Below are positions 52,615 to 62,033 of a stretch of 64,000 nt of DNA, in pieces; the stretch's first letter is position 1; each line of letters begins with the position of its first letter. The notes below the pieces were generated by a model. It was not told where the DNA came from, did not search any database, and saw nothing but the letters and a program-made list of their open reading frames with translations. The stretch covers positions 373,802 through 437,801 of the forward strand of contig NZ_LT574837.1 in NCBI RefSeq assembly GCF_900086725.1. Reading direction: 5' to 3'. A program made the translations under genes and the position numbers. Source of the DNA: Bariatricus massiliensis (GTDB lineage: Bacteria > Bacillota > Clostridia > Lachnospirales > Lachnospiraceae).

Positions 52615-53562
52615 CTATGCTTCTTCCATATCCCCAAGTGTTGCCACCATAATCGCCTTGATGGTATGCAGCCTGTTCTCCGCCTCTTCAAATACCTTGG
52701 ATGCTTCGCTTTCAAATACTTCCTCTGTCACTTCTTTGCCCTTTACGGCCGGCAGACAGTGGGAGAAAATGGTGGTGGATTTTCCGGTACGCTCCATCAG
52801 TTCTTTATTCACCTGATATGGCTTTGAAATGCGTTCTCTTTCCTGTTCCTTCTTTTCCTCGCCCATAGAAATCCATACATCTGTGTACAGGACATCTGCC
52901 CCTTTTACGCCGTCTAAGTCAGAGGTGACCTCGATGACCGCACCGGATTCTTTGGCGTATTCCTGACACTCTTCCACTAGTTCTTTGCTAGGCCACAGCT
53001 GCTTCGGCCCGCAGATAGTCACACTGACTCCCATTTTGACCGAGCCGATCAGAAGGCTGGTTGCCACGTTGTTACGTCCGTCTCCCAAGTAAGCCACTTT
53101 CAGGCCTTTCAAATATCCAAATTCTTCACGCATTGTCATCAGCATCGCAAGGCACTGTGTCGGATGATAGGTGTCTGTAAGGCCATTCCACACAGGAACA
53201 CCGCTGGACTCTGCAAGAATATCTGCATATTCCTGCTCAAATCCACGGAACTCAATCCCGTCGAACATCCTTCCCAGTACACGGGCCGTATCCTCAATGC
53301 TCTCCTTATGGCCCAGCTGAATCTCATCCCCTGCAAGGTAAGTAGGAATCCCTCCCTCGTCCTGTGCGCCGACTGTGAAGGCACACCTCGTTCTCGTGGA
53401 AGGCTTCTCAAAAATAAGGGCGATATTCTTTCCCTTCAGGCTGTTTCCCGTAATGCCCCTTTTCTTCTTCTCCTTCAAATCAGCGGCAAGGTTCAGAAGA
53501 TAGTCAATCTCTGCCGGCGTGTAGTCTTTCAGTGTCAAAAAATTGCGTCCTTTTAAATTCAT
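52615..53562 (-). CDS. argF: Ornithine carbamoyltransferase (internal start)
   Basis: 315 aa from ATG 53,562, the normal length for the enzyme. It joins carbamoyl phosphate and ornithine to make citrulline. Motifs are FEKPSTRTRCAF (carbamoyl phosphate), YHPTQCLAM, YLGDGRNNVATSL and the ornithine loop HCLPAVKG. ESEASKVFEEAENRLHTIKA at the end is typical. AAAGGA seven bases upstream supports separate initiation inside the fused frame. Confidence 0.85.
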   Translation of the reverse strand: MNLKGRNFLTLKDYTPAEIDYLLNLAADLKEKKKRGITGNSLKGKNIALIFEKPSTRTRCAFTVGAQDEGGIPTYLAGDEIQLGHKESIEDTARVLGRMFDGIEFRGFEQEYADILAESSGVPVWNGLTDTYHPTQCLAMLMTMREEFGYLKGLKVAYLGDGRNNVATSLLIGSVKMGVSVTICGPKQLWPSKELVEECQEYAKESGAVIEVTSDLDGVKGADVLYTDVWISMGEEKKEQERERISKPYQVNKELMERTGKSTTIFSHCLPAVKGKEVTEEVFESEASKVFEEAENRLHTIKAIMVATLGDMEEA

Positions 53563-54669
53563 CTTGTAGTCCTTTCTCATTCCGGTTAAGGCGTGAACAA
53601 ACTTTGGAAATTCTATGCGTCCCGTCTCCATCAATAACTCATAACGCTCACATACCTTGTCCCAAAGCGCATCCACAGTGTATACGTTGTATTTCTGAAT
53701 CCGCATAAGCTTTGCGCTCGCCTCCAGCATCGCCAGAAACAGTTCTGCGTCCGCACAATTCAGCGGCAGTTTAAGCTTGAAGCGGTATTCCGCCTTCTCA
53801 AGCTCGCCTATGTTTTTCATTATTTCTACATAATAACACTCTTCGTGGGTTTGTTCAATATAGTAAATGCTCCCCGCAAGGCCATAAAGCATTCTTTTTG
53901 CGTCAAAATATCCGATTTTCATGTTCTGGCGGCTCCGCTTTCCGGAGAATTCCAAAATACTGCCGAGACTCACACGGGGAATCACCTCATACTCACTGCC
54001 CTCCTCCGGTATCACTGCCCTTGGCACTCTTCCCGGGCCGAAGATCCGGACTTGAATGATATCCTTGTAACCACGTTTCAAGAGGGAATTCGTAGGCACA
54101 TTGTTGATAACGCCCCCGTCTATGTATGTCTTTCCGTGGAGCGGTTCATTCTTGAATCCAAGAAGGTATGCACTGGCCATCAGGAAATCTTCCAGCAGTC
54201 CTTCTTCTATTTCTTCTATACTAAGGTCCAGCTCTCTGAAGTCTGTGACGGAAAAGGTGAGTATGCAGAATTCCTTGCCGCAGGCGCGGATGCGCTCTTC
54301 GTCGATCACTTCATGTATGAACTTGCGCAGAGGTGTGATGTCAATGCCACCGTCGGTCACCTTCTGCCACATTTCTTTAATAAGGACGCGGAGCGGTATC
54401 TCGCCTTGAAAGAGCCGTTCCATCAGTTCATCCTCCACGTCCATCACGTTAGAGAACGTCATTTCTTCCCAGATATGTTCCGCCTGTTCAACACTTCCCA
54501 TACAAACAAGGGCGCCGTTCAAAGCGCCCACTGAAGTACCCGCCACTGCGTTAATCTTAACGCCGGCTTCCTCGAGCGCTTTCCACGCGCCTATCTGATA
54601 GGCGCCGCGCGCTCCTCCGCCGTCGAATACCAAACCATATTCTCTGTTCATATCAATGACCGGTTTCAT
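52615..54669 (-). CDS. Patatin-like phospholipase fused in frame to ornithine carbamoyltransferase
   Basis: 684 aa with no stop between the two parts. Residues 1-369 are a patatin: DGGGARGAYQIG oxyanion loop, GTSVG with serine 46, and DGGVINNVP. Residues 370-684 are a full ornithine carbamoyltransferase. The join reads ALTGMRKDYK-MNLKGRNFL. The bases of RKDYK include AAAGGA placed 7 bases before the argF ATG, so argF can also be translated on its own. Either a stop codon was lost or this overlap is normal in the species. ATG 54,669 has GGAAG upstream. Confidence 0.75.
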   Translation of the reverse strand: MKPVIDMNREYGLVFDGGGARGAYQIGAWKALEEAGVKINAVAGTSVGALNGALVCMGSVEQAEHIWEEMTFSNVMDVEDELMERLFQGEIPLRVLIKEMWQKVTDGGIDITPLRKFIHEVIDEERIRACGKEFCILTFSVTDFRELDLSIEEIEEGLLEDFLMASAYLLGFKNEPLHGKTYIDGGVINNVPTNSLLKRGYKDIIQVRIFGPGRVPRAVIPEEGSEYEVIPRVSLGSILEFSGKRSRQNMKIGYFDAKRMLYGLAGSIYYIEQTHEECYYVEIMKNIGELEKAEYRFKLKLPLNCADAELFLAMLEASAKLMRIQKYNVYTVDALWDKVCERYELLMETGRIEFPKFVHALTGMRKDYKMNLKGRNFLTLKDYTPAEIDYLLNLAADLKEKKKRGITGNSLKGKNIALIFEKPSTRTRCAFTVGAQDEGGIPTYLAGDEIQLGHKESIEDTARVLGRMFDGIEFRGFEQEYADILAESSGVPVWNGLTDTYHPTQCLAMLMTMREEFGYLKGLKVAYLGDGRNNVATSLLIGSVKMGVSVTICGPKQLWPSKELVEECQEYAKESGAVIEVTSDLDGVKGADVLYTDVWISMGEEKKEQERERISKPYQVNKELMERTGKSTTIFSHCLPAVKGKEVTEEVFESEASKVFEEAENRLHTIKAIMVATLGDMEEA

Positions 54670-54692
54670 ACAACCACTTCCTTTTCTTTTGT

Positions 54693-55334
54693 CTATGAAT
54701 GGAACCAATGTCCGCCAATGAGCTGGCCGAAGTTCTGTCCGTCACCGAAATATACCGCGTCCCCTACCGGGCTGTTTCCGGCAATCGCTTCCTGCGCCGC
54801 CTGATAGCAGCTGTCTGTCGTCTTGCCTGCCGCCATCACTCTGGAAAGCTTTCCTGTGACAGCCGGGCCGAACTGCCCGCTTTGATAGATGACTTCGCTG
54901 ATGCTGTTTGGAAATGAAGGGCTTTTTACCCTGTTCATCACTACGGCCCCTACCGCGACCTGACCTTCATATGGTTCTCCGCCTGCTTCGCAATAAATCA
55001 ATGCCGCCAGCAGATCTGCATCATTGCCTGACACGGCAGTAACCTCCGTGCTCACTGCTCCCTGTGCTGCCGACTGCGCTGCCTCCAGAGCTTTCGCCTC
55101 TTCCGCCTCTCTGGCCTGACGCTCTTCTTCCTGTTTTGCTTCCAGAACCTCCGCCGCTTTTTGAAAGGCTTGTACATACGCTTGTCCCTTCGCCTCTGTT
55201 TCCGCCTTCTCCGGCCGTTCTACTTCCGCCACAATACTCCACCGACTGGCGGCTTCGCTGGTAAACCCTGTATGAATGCCCATGACACATACCATTGCGG
55301 CACATATCAATGCTTTTGTTTTATTTTGTTTCAT
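54693..55334 (-). CDS. Secreted cell wall hydrolase, SleB/Hydrolase_2 family
   Basis: 213 aa. Signal peptide (ALICAAMVCVMGIHTGFTSEAA), then an Ala/Glu-rich coiled coil (about 50-95), then the Hydrolase_2 domain: LLAALIYCEAGGEPYEGQVAVGAVVMNRV, FPNSISEVIYQSGQF, GDAVYFGDGQNFGQLIGGHWF. The catalytic glutamate is in YCEAGGE. Such enzymes cut spore cortex or vegetative peptidoglycan. Confidence 0.88.
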   Translation of the reverse strand: MKQNKTKALICAAMVCVMGIHTGFTSEAASRWSIVAEVERPEKAETEAKGQAYVQAFQKAAEVLEAKQEEERQAREAEEAKALEAAQSAAQGAVSTEVTAVSGNDADLLAALIYCEAGGEPYEGQVAVGAVVMNRVKSPSFPNSISEVIYQSGQFGPAVTGKLSRVMAAGKTTDSCYQAAQEAIAGNSPVGDAVYFGDGQNFGQLIGGHWFHS

Positions 55335-55522
55335 GTTTAGACCTCCTTGAATTTCTGTAACATTTAAAAATGAAGATATGATTTTATCTTCCTTTTACTA
55401 GTATACGCATATAATTGCAAACTTATTACAACTTATTACAGAAATGTTACATTTGATTGGAGGTTATATTAACATATATCAACAATTTTTGTCAAATGGA
55501 ATGTTTTTACTCTTACGTTTTC

Positions 55523-56308
55523 TTATTCCCTGCGCTGTCTGGCCGCCTCGAACATGAGCACCGACGCGGCGACCGCCGCATTTAGCGATTCTACCTGACC
55601 GCACATAGGAATTCGGACATAAGTATCCGCCGCCTTCGCCACATCCGCCCGCAGTCCATTTCCCTCATTTCCTATCAGAAATGCGGTGCCGCCAGTATAG
55701 CTTTCCTGATCGTAGCTCCGCTTTCCGTCCAGATGTGCCGCAAAGCTCTGAATCCCGCTCTCCTTCATGGCTGAAACCACTTGTGGGAGCTCATCTACAT
55801 AGAGAAACGGCATGCGGTAAATGCTTCCCATGGTAGAGCGGATTACTTTGGGATTGTAGATATCCACACAGTCTCTGCTCAATATCACGCCGGTAACCCC
55901 TGCCGCCTCTCCGGCTCTCAGTATGGTTCCAAGATTGCCGGGATCTTGAAGATTATCTAGAATCACAAGCAGAGGCTTCTCACGGCCGAGGATATCTTCT
56001 AATTTATATTCCATCTGTCTCATCACGGTCAGGATTCCCTGCGGAGTCTTCGTATCTGATACATGAGCGAAGACAGAGTCCGTGAACACACACAGTTTCC
56101 CGCCCCACGCATCCAGCTTGAGCTCTTTATTTCTTTTATTATAAAAACTTTCAGATACATATACATCCAGCACCTGTTCTCTGGGCGCTTCCAAGGCCAT
56201 CCTTAGCCCTTCCGCCAGAAAGACTTTCGCCTCGTCTCTGGCCTTCCGTTTCTTCTGTAGCTGAATCAATTGTTTTACTTTTGCATTTCCTGTACTTGTT
56301 ATCATCAT
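55523..56308 (-). CDS. TrmH/SpoU-family RNA 2'-O-methyltransferase
   Basis: 261 aa. An N-terminal substrate-binding domain precedes the SPOUT knot motifs NLQDPGNLGTILRAGEAAGV, IYNPKVIRSTMGSIYRMPF, LIGNEGNGLR and PMCGQVESLNAAVAASVLMFE. It probably modifies 23S rRNA or tRNA. It overlaps the trkA stop by four bases. Confidence 0.88.
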   Translation of the reverse strand: MMITSTGNAKVKQLIQLQKKRKARDEAKVFLAEGLRMALEAPREQVLDVYVSESFYNKRNKELKLDAWGGKLCVFTDSVFAHVSDTKTPQGILTVMRQMEYKLEDILGREKPLLVILDNLQDPGNLGTILRAGEAAGVTGVILSRDCVDIYNPKVIRSTMGSIYRMPFLYVDELPQVVSAMKESGIQSFAAHLDGKRSYDQESYTGGTAFLIGNEGNGLRADVAKAADTYVRIPMCGQVESLNAAVAASVLMFEAARQRRE

Positions 56309-56958
56309 TTTTCCTCTGAAAAGTCTTTAAGCATTTCGTTTTCACCAATCACAATCAACATGTCTCCGTCCTCGAAATTTTCATCTGGATTCATATTGAC
56401 TTGAACATGGCCGTCCCGGATTACGCCGACTACATTGATACCATAGCGCTCCCTCACGCGAAGCTCCTTTAAGTTATGTTCGATCCATCCTTGCGGAACA
56501 CTGGTCTCAATCATGCTGTATTCCGGAGAAAGTTCTATCCAGTCTGCAAAGTTCGTAGCGACAATGCTTTTGGCTACCCTGCTTCCCATCTCCCGCTCTG
56601 GAAATACCACGGCATCCGCGCCTAGCTTTTTCAAAATATCGGCGTGGATATCGTTGCGGGCCTTCGCCAGAACAAAGGGCGCTCCCAGTTCTTTTGCCAA
56701 AAGCGTTGCCAGAATGCTGACTTCAAGATTTTCGGATATAGCCACAATGACGCCGTCCAGATTCCGGGCGCCCAGCATCTTTATCAATTCCGGATCCTGC
56801 AGCTCTGCCCTCATAGCATAGGATACATCGTCCGCAATTTCGTGAATCCTCTCGGCGGATGAATCCACCGCGATGACTTCACATCCGAAGTTTTCCAGCG
56901 TGGTCGCCAGACTAAAGCCAAAATTACCAAGTCCTAAAACCGCAAATTGTTTTCTCAT
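56305..56958 (-). CDS. trkA: Potassium uptake regulatory subunit TrkA/KtrA
   Basis: 217 aa. An N-terminal Rossmann RCK domain (LGLGNFGFSLATTLENFGCEVIAVDSS) and a C-terminal RCK_C domain (YGINVVGVIRDGHVQVNMNPDENFEDGDMLIVIG). The cytosolic ring gates the partner TrkH channel encoded 12 bases upstream, in response to nucleotides. Confidence 0.9.
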   Translation of the reverse strand: MRKQFAVLGLGNFGFSLATTLENFGCEVIAVDSSAERIHEIADDVSYAMRAELQDPELIKMLGARNLDGVIVAISENLEVSILATLLAKELGAPFVLAKARNDIHADILKKLGADAVVFPEREMGSRVAKSIVATNFADWIELSPEYSMIETSVPQGWIEHNLKELRVRERYGINVVGVIRDGHVQVNMNPDENFEDGDMLIVIGENEMLKDFSEEK

Positions 56959-56970
56959 TTATTCTCCTCC

Positions 56971-58344
56971 TTATCCGACCATAATGCCTCTGGCCGGAAG
57001 CTGCCTTATTTTATCTCTCGGGTTCTTTTTGGCCCCAAATGCCAGCGCCAGCGTAATCGGTCCGATACGTCCCAGATACATCAGCACCATAATCACGACT
57101 TTACTTGCCCCAGTGAGCGACGGTGTTAAACCGGCCGACAATCCTACGGTCCCTACGGCCGACGTCGTCTCGTAGAGTACACGGCCCAGCCCCACATCGC
57201 CCTCAAATACAGTGACGAGCGTCGTCCCTACGAGCAGAGTGACAAAGGAAACTATCACGATACAGAATCCGGTACGAATATTTTCCGGCTTGATTCTCCT
57301 GCCAAAGCACTCGGTATCCTCGCCGCCCCGGATGAATGTAATGCATGTCAGAATTAGCATGGCGATTGTCGTAGTCTTCACACCGCCCGCGGTTCCTCCC
57401 GGCGAACCTCCGATGAACATCAATATGCAGGTAGTGAACAGGCTTCCTTCCCGCAGAGCATCCTGCGGAACCGTGGCAAACCCGGCGGTTCTGGTAGACA
57501 CCGAATGGAACATGGCGGCCATAATCTTCTCTCCCAGAGGCAGATTCCCGAAAGTGCCCGGATTGGAATATTCTAAAAGGAAGAAATTAAACGTGCCCAC
57601 TCCAATCAGCAGCACCGTCATGACTAATACAATTTTCGTGTGTAATCTAAGCCGCCGAAAATACCTGCGACCAGGCAGCTCATCCTTTCTTACTTTTCTC
57701 CAATTACTCATCATATCCTGCCATACGGGAAAGCCAAGCCCACTCACAACAATAAGAGCCATGGTAGTGAAATTGATAATGGGATTCCCAACGTAATCAA
57801 TAAAGCTGGAATCACCTATGATGTCTATACCGGCATTACAAAAAGCCGACACCGCGTGGAACACCGAATACCACACGCCCCTCGCAAAACCAAATTCCGG
57901 AACGAACTGCAGCGAATAACAAAGTGCGCCCGCCGCCTCCACAATCACAGTACCCTTCAGTATACGTATGATCATAGCCACCATGCCGGACAGCGTATCC
58001 ATATTATAAGTCTCCAGAATAACAATGCGCTCCCGTATGGAGATTCTCTTTTTCAATAAAATAAAAAACGAAATCGTACAGGCGATAATTCCCAGTCCGC
58101 CAACCTGAATCAACAGCAAAAGGACCGCCTTCCCGAACAACGTAAACTGAACCGCCGGTGTAACGGTGACCAAACCAGTCACACAGACCGCAGTGGTGGA
58201 CGTAAATAAAGCATCCAAAAAGCTGATTGGCTGTGTATTAGATATAGGAAGCCACAAAAGAATCCCGCCCAAAAGAATGATTCCCAGAAAACCCGCTGTC
58301 AATATCTGCATTGTTGATAATCTAATGTTTTTTTTCGCTCTCAT
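56971..58344 (-). CDS. trkH: Potassium uptake channel TrkH/KtrB
   Basis: 457 aa membrane protein. Four degenerate pore loops are visible: TTAVCVTGLV, AVSAFCNAGID, SVSTRTAGFATV and TTSAVGTVGLS. The length fits KtrB. It works with the TrkA gene directly downstream. Confidence 0.9.
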   Translation of the reverse strand: MRAKKNIRLSTMQILTAGFLGIILLGGILLWLPISNTQPISFLDALFTSTTAVCVTGLVTVTPAVQFTLFGKAVLLLLIQVGGLGIIACTISFFILLKKRISIRERIVILETYNMDTLSGMVAMIIRILKGTVIVEAAGALCYSLQFVPEFGFARGVWYSVFHAVSAFCNAGIDIIGDSSFIDYVGNPIINFTTMALIVVSGLGFPVWQDMMSNWRKVRKDELPGRRYFRRLRLHTKIVLVMTVLLIGVGTFNFFLLEYSNPGTFGNLPLGEKIMAAMFHSVSTRTAGFATVPQDALREGSLFTTCILMFIGGSPGGTAGGVKTTTIAMLILTCITFIRGGEDTECFGRRIKPENIRTGFCIVIVSFVTLLVGTTLVTVFEGDVGLGRVLYETTSAVGTVGLSAGLTPSLTGASKVVIMVLMYLGRIGPITLALAFGAKKNPRDKIRQLPARGIMVG

Positions 58345-58361
58345 AGCTCTTCCTTCTTATT

Positions 58362-58394
58362 GGGGACAGGTCCCGATGCGTTGGGACCTGTCCC
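58362..58394. repeat. REP-like palindrome with GGGACAGGTCCC arms
   Basis: GGGACAGGTCCC (58,363-58,374) and GGGACCTGTCCC (58,383-58,394) form a perfect 12-bp inverted repeat around an 8-base loop, and each arm is itself nearly palindromic. Dispersed palindromes of this type are known in Clostridia. It lies just upstream of the trkH start. Confidence 0.65.
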
Positions 58395-58425
58395 TCTCTA
58401 CAATTCTCACACTTGTCTGACAACT

Positions 58426-58461
58426 CAAAAAATGCGTTTTCTGCACCAAAAACGCATTTTT
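58426..58461 (-). terminator. Terminator after the two-component operon
   Basis: AAAAATGCGTTTT/AAAACGCATTTTT, 13-bp stem with T-rich flanks, ten bases past the response regulator stop. Confidence 0.8.
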
Positions 58462-58470
58462 GTATTTATC

Positions 58471-59160
58471 TTACATTTTAAAACGATATCCAACGCCCCA
58501 GATAGTCTCGATATACTGGGGATTCGATGTATCATATTCTATCTTCTCCCGTATCTTCTTGATATGGACCGTAACGGTTGCGATGTCTCCGATGGACTCC
58601 ATATCCCAAATCTGGCTGAACAGCTCATCCTTCGTATAAACATGATTGGGATGGCTGGCAAGAAATGTCAGCAAATCAAATTCTTTTGTCGTAAACGCGC
58701 GCTCTTCGCCGTTCACCCACACCCTTCTGGCCGTGGTGTCTATCTTCAGCCCACGAATCTCAATGACCTTATTCTCCTCCACTGCGCTGCCTATCAGACG
58801 CTCATACCGGGCCAGATGGGCTTTCACCCTGGCAACAAGCTCACTGGGACTGAAGGGTTTGGTCATATAATCGTCGGCGCCAAGTCCAAGGCCTCGGATT
58901 TTATCAATATCATCCTTCTTGGCGGACACCATGATAATCGGTGTATTCTTCTCATCTCTCACCTTCCGGCAAATCTCAAAGCCGTCCACACCGGGAAGCA
59001 TCAAATCGAGAATCAAAAGGTCGTAATCTTCCTCCAGCGCTTTATTAAGCCCCGTCTCCCCGTCATTCGCAACTTCCACCGCAAATCCTGAAAGCTCCAA
59101 ATAATCTTTCTCCAAATCTGCAATGGCCTCTTCATCTTCCACAATCAATATCTTACTCAT
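58471..59160 (-). CDS. OmpR-family response regulator
   Basis: 229 aa. Receiver domain with phospho-acceptor D52 (LLILDLMLPG) and the conserved lysine in MVSAKKDD region, then a winged-helix output domain (RRVWVNGEERAFTTKEFDLLTFLASHPNHVYTKDELFSQIW). It overlaps the kinase start region by eight bases. Targets are not shown by the sequence. Confidence 0.92.
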   Translation of the reverse strand: MSKILIVEDEEAIADLEKDYLELSGFAVEVANDGETGLNKALEEDYDLLILDLMLPGVDGFEICRKVRDEKNTPIIMVSAKKDDIDKIRGLGLGADDYMTKPFSPSELVARVKAHLARYERLIGSAVEENKVIEIRGLKIDTTARRVWVNGEERAFTTKEFDLLTFLASHPNHVYTKDELFSQIWDMESIGDIATVTVHIKKIREKIEYDTSNPQYIETIWGVGYRFKM

Positions 59161-60310
59161 TTATTGGTACCTCCTGATATTTTCTGATTACAAAATACAT
59201 CACCGTGCCCGTCCCTTCCTTGCTGGTGGCCCATATCTTACCGCCGTGGTCCTCGATAATCTTCTTTACAATCGATAGTCCGATGCCGCTGCCACCCTTG
59301 GACGAATTGCGCGACGCATCTGTACGGTAGAACCGGTCAAATATATTTGCCAAGTCTTTGGCCGCAATTCCCTTGCCGTTATCTTCAAGCTCCACCTGTA
59401 TAAAGTCTCCCACATCCTTCACACGAAGATTGATGAGTCCCCGCTCCCTCTCCATGTATTTGAGCGAATTGCCTACAATATTGTTGATAACTCTCTTTAG
59501 CTGCTCCGGATCTGCAATTATCTTCTGTCCTACATCTACATAATTAAAATACCCGAACTCCACATTCTTCGAGTCCAGCTCCATGGCTAAATCCTCCGCA
59601 CAGTCGTCGAAGTATGCATTGACCGGAATGGGCGCAAAATTATAGGGAATACGGTTCGTGTCAATCTTTGAATAGAGCGTAAGTTCGTTAATCAACATGT
59701 CCATCTCATTGGCTTTATTATAAATGGTTCCGATGTATTTGTCCATCTTCTCGGGTGTATCTGCCACTCCGTCTCTGATTCCTTCCACATAGCCCTTAAT
59801 GGCCGTGATAGGCGTCTTCAAATCGTGGGAAATATTACTGATCAGCTCCTTGCTCTCCTTGTCGGAGCGGAGCTTTTCCTCGGCGTTATCCTTGAGCCGC
59901 AGCCTCATCTCTTCAAAAGTTTGAATCAGCTGTCCCATCTCATCGTCCTTCTCCGCCTTCAGCTCAAAGTTCAAATTGCCCTCTTTCACATTCTTGGCCG
60001 CTTCCTGCAGCTTGTTGATGGGGCTTATAATTCCGCCATAAATCCAGAAAATAAGCAGTATAGCTGTCAGCATCAGAATCAAAACGATGGCAATCCCTGT
60101 GTGCAGCATAAATCTCTGCACCTCGGGCATCTTTCCTAATACCTGCAGCGAATGTGAAAAGCTTTTATATTGGGTGCCGCTGCTTCCGTATGTCTTCTCG
60201 ATAACACCAATCTGGTACTGGGCAATCCCCCATGTGAGAACGCCAGTCATAATAACCGGAAGTGTGATAACTGTGATGAACGAAATAATCAGTCTAGTTC
60301 GTAATTTCAT
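59153..60310 (-). CDS. Membrane sensor histidine kinase
   Basis: 385 aa. Two membrane helices (about 7-28 and 71-92) frame a short extracellular loop, with a HAMP linker (SPINKLQEAAKNVKEGNL). H162 is in LISNISHDLKTPI, the N box in INNIVGNSLKY, and G boxes in DNGKGIA and GGSGIGLSIVKKI. It pairs with the adjacent response regulator. ATG 60,310 has AAGGA nine bases upstream. Confidence 0.92.
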   Translation of the reverse strand: MKLRTRLIISFITVITLPVIMTGVLTWGIAQYQIGVIEKTYGSSGTQYKSFSHSLQVLGKMPEVQRFMLHTGIAIVLILMLTAILLIFWIYGGIISPINKLQEAAKNVKEGNLNFELKAEKDDEMGQLIQTFEEMRLRLKDNAEEKLRSDKESKELISNISHDLKTPITAIKGYVEGIRDGVADTPEKMDKYIGTIYNKANEMDMLINELTLYSKIDTNRIPYNFAPIPVNAYFDDCAEDLAMELDSKNVEFGYFNYVDVGQKIIADPEQLKRVINNIVGNSLKYMERERGLINLRVKDVGDFIQVELEDNGKGIAAKDLANIFDRFYRTDASRNSSKGGSGIGLSIVKKIIEDHGGKIWATSKEGTGTVMYFVIRKYQEVPINE

Positions 60311-60355
60311 GATATCCGTCCTTTCAAATATGCATTCGTAGTTATAGAATAGCAT

Positions 60356-60384
60356 AAAAAGGGGTGCTTCACACCAAAGCACCC
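60356..60384 (-). terminator. Terminator after metK
   Basis: GGGTGCTTT/AAGCACCCC stem followed by TTTTT on the minus strand, 20 bases past the metK stop. Confidence 0.8.
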
Positions 60385-60403
60385 ATAAATTTTTATAAAA
60401 TTT

Positions 60404-61591
60404 CTATAAATATGACTTTAAAGTATCTACTTTGTCAATCTTCTCCCACGGCAAATCCAAATCATTACGCCCGAAGTGTCCGTAAGCCGCAGTCTGTTTG
60501 TAGATCGGACGACGCAGGTCAAGCATTTTGATGATTCCCGCCGGACGGAGGTCAAAGTTCTCTCTGATTATCTCTACCAGCTTATGATCGGACAATTTAC
60601 CCGTGCCAAAAGTGTCCACCATGATAGATGTAGGCTGGGCCACACCGATTGCATAAGACAGCTGAATCTCGCATTTCTTTGCAAGGCCCGCCGCCACGAT
60701 ATTTTTTGCCACATAACGGGCTGCATAGGCTGCGGAACGGTCTACTTTTGTGCAGTCTTTTCCTGAGAAAGCTCCGCCCCCATGGCGTGCCATACCGCCG
60801 TAGGTATCCACGATAATCTTACGCCCCGTCAAGCCGCTGTCCCCGTGAGGGCCGCCGATTACAAAACGTCCTGTTGGATTGATGAAGAACTTCGTATTCT
60901 CATCCACCATCTCCGCCGGGAGAATCTCATCGAACACATATTTTTTGATGTCTGCATGAATCTGTTCCTGTGTCACATCCGGATCATGCTGAGTGGAGAG
61001 AACCACCGCATCCAGACGGGCTGGAACGCCATTTTCATCATATTCCACGGTCACCTGTGTCTTACCGTCCGGCCGCAGATAGTCTAAAGTTCCGTTTTTC
61101 CTGACCTCGGTCAGTCTTCTTGCCAGTTTGTGTGCAAGTGCGATGGGGTATGGCATCAATTCCTCTGTCTCATCCGATGCATAGCCAAACATCATTCCCT
61201 GATCCCCTGCGCCAATGGCTTCCAGTTCCTCGTCGGACATTTTATTTTCCTTCGCTTCCAGAGCTTTGTCCACACCCATGGCAATATCCGTGGACTGCTC
61301 GTCGATTGCAGTAATCACACCACAATTGTCGGCGTCGAAGCCGAACTTTCCTCTTGTATAGCCAATCTCGGCCACCGTGTCACGTACCAGTTTCTGAATG
61401 TCTACATAAGCCTTTGTCGTAATCTCTCCCATAACAAGCACAAGCCCTGTCGTAATACTCGTCTCACAGGCCACTCTGCTCATCGGATCCTGCTCCATGA
61501 GCGCGTCCAAAATCGCGTCAGAAATTTGATCGCACATTTTATCCGGATGTCCTTCCGTTACTGATTCGGATGTAAATAATAATCGTTCCAT
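60404..61591 (-). CDS. metK: S-adenosylmethionine synthetase
   Basis: 395 aa. It makes SAM from methionine and ATP. Signature motifs are GHPDKMCDQISDA, GAGDQGMMFGYA and the P-loop-like GGGAFSGKD. It starts 480 bases downstream of a SAM-I riboswitch, which should switch it off when SAM is plentiful. The gap is largely filled by the 119-bp repeats. Confidence 0.95.
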   Translation of the reverse strand: MERLLFTSESVTEGHPDKMCDQISDAILDALMEQDPMSRVACETSITTGLVLVMGEITTKAYVDIQKLVRDTVAEIGYTRGKFGFDADNCGVITAIDEQSTDIAMGVDKALEAKENKMSDEELEAIGAGDQGMMFGYASDETEELMPYPIALAHKLARRLTEVRKNGTLDYLRPDGKTQVTVEYDENGVPARLDAVVLSTQHDPDVTQEQIHADIKKYVFDEILPAEMVDENTKFFINPTGRFVIGGPHGDSGLTGRKIIVDTYGGMARHGGGAFSGKDCTKVDRSAAYAARYVAKNIVAAGLAKKCEIQLSYAIGVAQPTSIMVDTFGTGKLSDHKLVEIIRENFDLRPAGIIKMLDLRRPIYKQTAAYGHFGRNDLDLPWEKIDKVDTLKSYL

Positions 61592-61660
61592 TTTATTCTT
61601 CCTTTCTGTTTGTATTGACCTCTCTCTTTTTCACCAGATTTATTGCGTACGCCAGTCTCT

Positions 61661-62000
61661 TCGCCGTGCCACGCACCTCGAAGCCTTCGCTTCTCGGTCG
61701 TGGGGCTTCGCCCTATGTCAGCTTCGATAAGACGGTCTGTGTGCCAGCACACACCAGCTTTTCCTGACCTCGGCTTTCTTCGCCGTGCCACGCACCTCGA
61801 AGCCTTCGCTTCTCGGTCGTGGGGCTTCGCCCTATGTCAGCTTCGATAAGACGGTTTGTGTGCCAGCACACACCGTCTTTTCCTGACCTCGGCTTTCTTC
61901 GCCGTGCCACGCACCTCGAAGCCTTCGCTTCTCGGTCGTGGGGCTTCGCCCTATGTCAGCTCCGATAAGACGGTTTGTGTGCCAGCACACACCGCCTTTT
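61661..62000. repeat. Three tandem 119-bp repeats between SAM riboswitch and metK
   Basis: Copies start at 61,661, 61,780 and 61,899, with period 119 and only a few differences; the third is truncated after GCACACACCG. Each contains a TGTGTGCCAGCACACA palindrome and GC-rich CTTCGCTTCTCGGTCG stretches. The short ORFs they encode are repeats of each other and have no sign of being genes. The unit is transcribed in the metK leader if the riboswitch terminator is read through. Confidence 0.85.
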
Positions 62001-62033
62001 CGAAGCTGACGCACGGCTCAGTTCCTGCACGCA

